NCBI GenBank assembly: GCA_000499405.2
Contig: HG738138.1
Span: forward strand, 10,414,888 to 10,478,887
Origin: Onchocerca volvulus
Lineage: Eukaryota > Nematoda > Chromadorea > Rhabditida > Onchocercidae
Reading direction: 5' to 3'
Length of the DNA stretch: 64,000 bases
The position numbers and the translations under genes were made by a program. The notes below the pieces were generated by a model. The model was not told the DNA's origin, ran no database searches, and saw nothing but the letters and a program-made list of their open reading frames with translations. Of the stretch, positions 59,658 to 64,000 are shown in pieces. How positions within the stretch are numbered: position 1 is the stretch's first letter; each line of letters opens with the position of its first letter.

Positions 59658-62600
59658 CTTCACTCCACGAGAACAATTATTTCAGAAAGTTGTGAAATGG
59701 TTTATGGTTTGAATTAGCACACGGTTAAATTAATTCTCCAATTAAATCTTTACATAATTAGAGAATTATCTCAGTAATAATAAATGAGTATCATGATATA
59801 TCATAATTTCAAACACCAAGTGATAATTAAGTGTTGATTAAATGTTTCTTGCTAATGGCTATTTCATTTTGAAATCTAATTCTAGCTTCAAAAAATTTCT
59901 AAATTCTCAATAATAATTTGATATGATAATGGGATTTCGTTAAATTATCATTTTTTATTTATGCGTACAGCATTTTTTCTACTGCGCTAAATAGAGGAAC
60001 GAATTATTATAGCTGTTGAAATTATATATGTGAATTAGTCGATGTTTTTTTCTTTTTTTTTTTTTAAATGTATTATTGTCAAATTCGATACAAGTGATTT
60101 ATATTGAAAAAATTGTGACAGAATCTTGCATCGGTGATTTGTTTGCATATATGCTTTTGGCATTTAAATTTAAATTAGAAATTTTGTTACTGCTGTCTTT
60201 TTCATAATTATTCAGACAGAAGTGATAAAGCATGGATGCTTAATCAAAGAGAAAAAGCGAAGGTGACGATGTGAAAATGTCTGGAATAGCGGGAAAACAC
60301 GGGAGAAAAGTGAGGAAGACACGATAAGCGTCTTTTCTTATAAAATGATGGATATGTTGACGATTATTATCGCTGTAAACAACGATCACAATCGCATTTT
60401 TAAATCCCAGTGGCATCATAATGACGATGGATGAAAACATATCATTAGCTACTGCAACGGTCATTATTATGCTTTATCACGGTGTGATCATTCAATGTCC
60501 TTCTCATAAATTATTTTCGAAACTTCCACTTCGTTCTGCCATTTTATCTGCACAGTTCAAAAATAAAAAAGAAAACTTTCATTATTATAAAAGTTGAACT
60601 GTTGAATATCATCAGACAATTTTAGTTCTTCAAAATTAAATTTCAAAGCATGCAGTTTGGATTCACATTAAATGTTTCATTGGAAATAACTGAAAAAACG
60701 TTTAAAATATTGTTTTCTGCAAAAAAATTTGATCTCTGATTTGTTTCAAAATGTGCGAAATCTGAGAAAAAAAAAAAAAAAAAAAACTCTTCATTGCAAA
60801 GAAGTGCTTATTTTTCTGATTTCTGAAGAGGATCAAAAAAGTCTTAAATATTTCGAAATGTTGAGAAGAACTCATAAATTTTTTCATGTCTTTTTCAGTA
60901 CTTTGAAAATAATGAAATCAAATTTTCTCCTATTTCTGCTTTCCCCATAAACTTACAAATCTTTTTACTCGATTGGGATAAAGTTGGCATTAATTATAAG
61001 AAGGCATCGAATTGCTTTTTTTTTCTATTCTACGAAATCTGATACTGACAATTTTGCAACCAACGAGCATTGCATATTTTGTTTGAATCGTCAATATCTG
61101 TGAAAACTTTGTTATCTTTAAAAATTTCACCATATTTACTTAATTTAATTTAATAATAATGATTGGAGAAAATCAATAACTTGGATTTGGTTCTTTAAAA
61201 GAAATTCTTCATTGATATAATTGATTCCAGTATCATATTTAATAGCGAAAATACGAGAATTATTTGTTCTAGACGTTGCGAATTCAAGAAATTTCTCCAT
61301 TAATCATTACTTGCCAATTTTATTCGATTTATTTTATCGTATCAGAATTCATTTAAATACTATGTAAGAATTCTATTGTCGAAAATCATTAATTTAATCA
61401 TTTGTTTTCTTTTTTTTTTTGGAACCAACTCACATTTGGATGTGGATCGATCTGCTAAATTGACTACTATTTCTCCTCTATCTTATTATATAAGCGAAAA
61501 AAAAAATGTCACAAATCGCTCAAACTTTATTTAATTTTATAAATTAAGCAAAATTTTTCAAATTAAATTATTTTCAAATCAATTTTCAAATTATAAATTA
61601 AGCATTTGGGCACTTATTTTTCCTTCGTCTTTCCCTCAAAAATAATAAGTAACACCGTCATCAATAACAATAGAAAATCTCGATCTGTTTTCAATTTATA
61701 AACATTTAACTATTGTAGCAGTTGTCAGATCGTTTCAAAAAATGTCATGTTGCTATATTTTCAAATAATTTAAAAATATCGATTTTTGGCGAAATCCACA
61801 TGACAAATGCTGTAACAAAATTTTCGAAAACACAACAGCATTTTCTTATTAAGCTATCTAAGTTTTGGGGAATGGAAAGAGTTCCAAATTTTTGTCAAAA
61901 ATTACCACAATTTTAAATTGAGAGTAAAAATTCAATACCTTCAAATTTCAATTGTTTTCTGCTTAACTATTTACGTCGAATAAATGAATTTAAATAGTTT
62001 TTTATAAAAAGTTTTGGCAATAATCCATAAACGCAATATAATTTAATTAGTTCCTATTGATCTAAACCAATGAAGTTATACAAATGAGAAAAGGAGAAAT
62101 TGACTTCGATAGGAGCAATATTTGCTGATCATAAATTGTTATTGCTGTGAATTCAAATCACCGAATAGAAAAGTTCATTGCAATTCACTGAAAATGCAAC
62201 ATCACAAAATCCAGAAGTTTTTTCGCAGGAGCTAATTAAATTATATTGTTTTAATCTTATAAAAACAAAAAAGGATCCATTTTTACAAACCATGAAAAGC
62301 ATCAATACTTTTGATTATATCTCTTAACCTTCGTCCTTTTTCATTTCCATCGCCCAAGCGCCACTCAAAATTTCATTTGCTTCTCTGATAAATAGCCAAA
62401 CGTAACGCATTACTTGATCGTCCAAGTTTGTTTTCTTTTTCTCATTTTCTTTTCTTTTGCATATCACATTTGTTTTCCTTAATTTTCAATTTCACCTTTT
62501 CCTTATTTTCTTAATTATCTCCTGTTACATTTCATTTGTCTCTTGCCTGATTATTCTTTCAAGTGTGGTCACTTTTATTTTACATTACTTTTATTTTATT

Positions 62601-62847
62601 GCACTATTACTGCAAGTCTTCTATTAATCCGCTATCATCAATATCACCTTGGTGATACAAAAAAACAAAAAGGTATTTGTCATGTTATCATTAGCACCAG
62701 CAATTTATCAGTTTCAGTTTGAATGACAGGGAAGTAATCTAGAAATTATTGACCTTATTGGAACAAACAATAATCCAAGCTTATCGGATTAATTATTTTA
62801 AGGTCAGGTGGACGAGATGACATATGGTGACAGACATTGAAGAGTTT

Positions 62848-62871
62848 GGGTGTGGCAATGAAGGGGTGTGG
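62848..62871 (+). promoter_or_regulatory. Two GGGTGTGG boxes upstream of the GPCR
   Basis: GGGTGTGG occurs at 62848-62855 and again at 62864-62871, about 280 bases before the GPCR start codon. The sequence matches the CACCC/GT-box bound by KLF/SP zinc-finger factors in animals. The pair stands out in an otherwise G-poor region. Confidence 0.35.
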
Positions 62872-63067
62872 TGCATGAAAATGAATGGATGGATGAAATG
62901 GGACGATTGGAAATAATTGGACTTACTTAGTCAGTAAAAGACTCTGATAAGCCATTCCTCATGGCAAGGCCAAATGGTCAGTGAGCCCTAAATCATACGT
63001 TGTTTATTAATTTTTAAGATCAAATGGATCAAAAGAGGAGCGCCTTTTTAACGAACGTAAATTCTGC

Positions 63068-63118
<51 letters not shown>
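63068..63118. repeat. (ATT)n microsatellite
   Basis: About seventeen uninterrupted ATT units end only 27 bases before the GPCR start codon, so they probably lie in its 5' leader or core promoter. Confidence 0.95.
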
Positions 63119-63144
63119 CATCACTAACATCATTTTCCTTATCA

Positions 63145-63429
63145 ATGGATGATAACCATCATTCAGGATGCCATATACCGCTTTCACATGATTCTCAAAG
63201 AACTGATAATTTGGTTGATTTCGCTCAATATATCATTTATACCACCGTACTACCACTTGTTTGTACGGCTGGTGTATTTGCTGCCACCATATGTGTTATC
63301 ATATTTACCCGTCCACAAATGCGTTCATCATTGAACATTTATTTAGCTGGCTTATCATTTTTCGATTTAATCCTGCTGCTTGTATCACTTCTTATCTATC
63401 CTCCTATGCAGATCTGCTTGCAAAATAAT
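63145..63429 (+). CDS. Peptide-type GPCR, FMRFamide-receptor-like, first exon (partial)
   Basis: The exon encodes 95 residues and ends at a good donor (AAT|GTAAGT). After a short polar N-terminus (MDDNHHSGCHIPLSHDSQ) comes TM1 (IIYTTVLPLVCTAGVFAATICVIIF, in two runs), the first intracellular loop TRPQMRSSLN, and TM2 IYLAGLSFFDLILLLVSLLI with the conserved Asp, then PPMQICLQNN. The RPQMRSS loop and NIYLAGLSxxD are typical of the invertebrate FMRFamide/myosuppressin receptor group (frpr and dmsr in worms). It would sit in the plasma membrane of neurons or muscle and couple to G proteins. I did not find the second exon between 63430 and 64000. A same-strand overlapping ORF from 63149 is a frame shadow. 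Confidence 0.85.
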
Positions 63430-64000
63430 GTAAGTCTCTTTTTCTTTTTCAATTGGCTTTTTTCTTATCAAACATTAAAATGCCTATTTGGAAAAAAAAA
63501 ATTTCAGAAAAGCAGATAGAATATGCCATAAAAAAACTTCGTGCTATCAACAAATAGCACACAAATAATGCTTGAAAGCATTCAGGTTAATTTAATTTTT
63601 ACAGTAAATGAAGCAACAGCTTCATCTCGCATCAGTTTGCATGACTTATTGATGAGTACAGTGTGTGTTGCTAACTTCCATCAAACTTTTCTTTATTGTA
63701 TTCATTCGATGATGAATATGCATCCTTTTTAACGAACTATATTAGTTATTACACTTGGACGATGAAAACATGGTGTGCTAAGCTTTTTCATTGTCGCATG
63801 GTGAATTGTTGTTATAAGGCCTGGTGCAGAATTTAACTAGATTTGCCATAAAGCTTGCATGATTGTTACTCACTCAAAATTGAAATCTTTGTATAGAGTT
63901 GGAAAAAAAGACATTTCCTCTTGAAGTTAATTTTGAAAACAAATTTTGCACAAACATCTGGTTAGTCTTAAATTCGAAATATCAATTTTCACCATCGTTA
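63430..64000. other. Start of GPCR intron 1
   Basis: Begins with the donor GTAAGT. An open segment at 63541-63732 follows a poly-T AG but shows no transmembrane or GPCR motif, so I treat it as intronic. Confidence 0.45.

Larger units (their letters stand above)
58250..63067. other. Intergenic DNA between the Wart gene and the GPCR
   Basis: No conserved exon seen on either strand. The interval holds the (CA)n tract, several poly-T runs, and a less AT-rich block at 60230-60500 without recognised coding. The stretch 62640-63000 upstream of the GPCR is clearly more GC-rich and probably carries its promoter. Confidence 0.45.

Noticed and set aside
59454..59712. Cys-Val and Thr-His repeat ORFs
   Set aside because: Direct translations of the CA microsatellite.
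1..64000. Wolbachia insertion, transposon, CRISPR array, tRNA or rRNA genes
   Set aside because: I found no bacterial-style dense coding, transposase or reverse transcriptase motifs, regularly spaced repeats, or tRNA-like GGTTCGAAT cores. Absence is by eye only; tRNAscan, Rfam and repeat-library searches would be decisive.

Overview
This window looks like nuclear DNA of a parasitic nematode, most likely a filarial or other spirurid worm. It is strongly AT-rich, genes are split into short exons by GT..AG introns, several start codons sit a few bases after a pyrimidine-rich AG (as in spliced-leader trans-splicing), and it carries two nematode-specific hedgehog-related genes (Ground-like and Wart domains). 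I see no operon-dense bacterial coding, no Wolbachia-like block, no transposase or reverse transcriptase, no tRNA or rRNA, and no CRISPR. All gene models below were built by hand from reading frame, splice sites and intron phase.

Layout, left to right. 1-838 (-): part of an attractin-like gene (EGF then CUB). 7.0-17.5 kb (+): a decayed NADPH/NADH glutamate synthase (GOGAT). Its N-terminal amidotransferase part and C-terminal NAD(P)H-oxidoreductase part are recognisable but riddled with stops, frameshifts and lost splice donors, and the central synthase domain is gone. Inside that gap, on the minus strand, lies an exon that could encode an RFamide (FLP) neuropeptide. 18.9-20.2 kb (-): a decayed mitochondrial-type tryptophanyl-tRNA synthetase. 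20.4-23.7 kb (+): an intact UBXN6 (p97/VCP cofactor). 27.3-30.1 kb (-): a PINCH-like five-LIM-domain gene, with LIM3-5 readable but LIM1 carrying a stop. 30-39.9 kb: a gene-poor AT-rich desert.

39.9-49.6 kb (-): three intact genes on one strand. They are NAP1 (histone chaperone), an unrecognised 449-residue helical protein, and a single-RRM RS/glycine-rich RNA-binding protein with what looks like a distant extra in-frame last exon. 51.0-58.2 kb (-): two hedgehog-related secreted proteins, a Ground-like protein (156 aa) and a Wart-domain protein (170 aa). 63.1 kb (+): first exon of a peptide-type GPCR resembling FMRFamide receptors, running off the window.

The intact genes have every exon phase in register, so the lesions in the GOGAT, TrpRS and PINCH-like loci are unlikely to be sequencing error. 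The main biological story is gene loss clustered at 7-30 kb, a possible neuropeptide gene inside a dead metabolic gene, and a pair of hedgehog-related cuticle or signalling genes.
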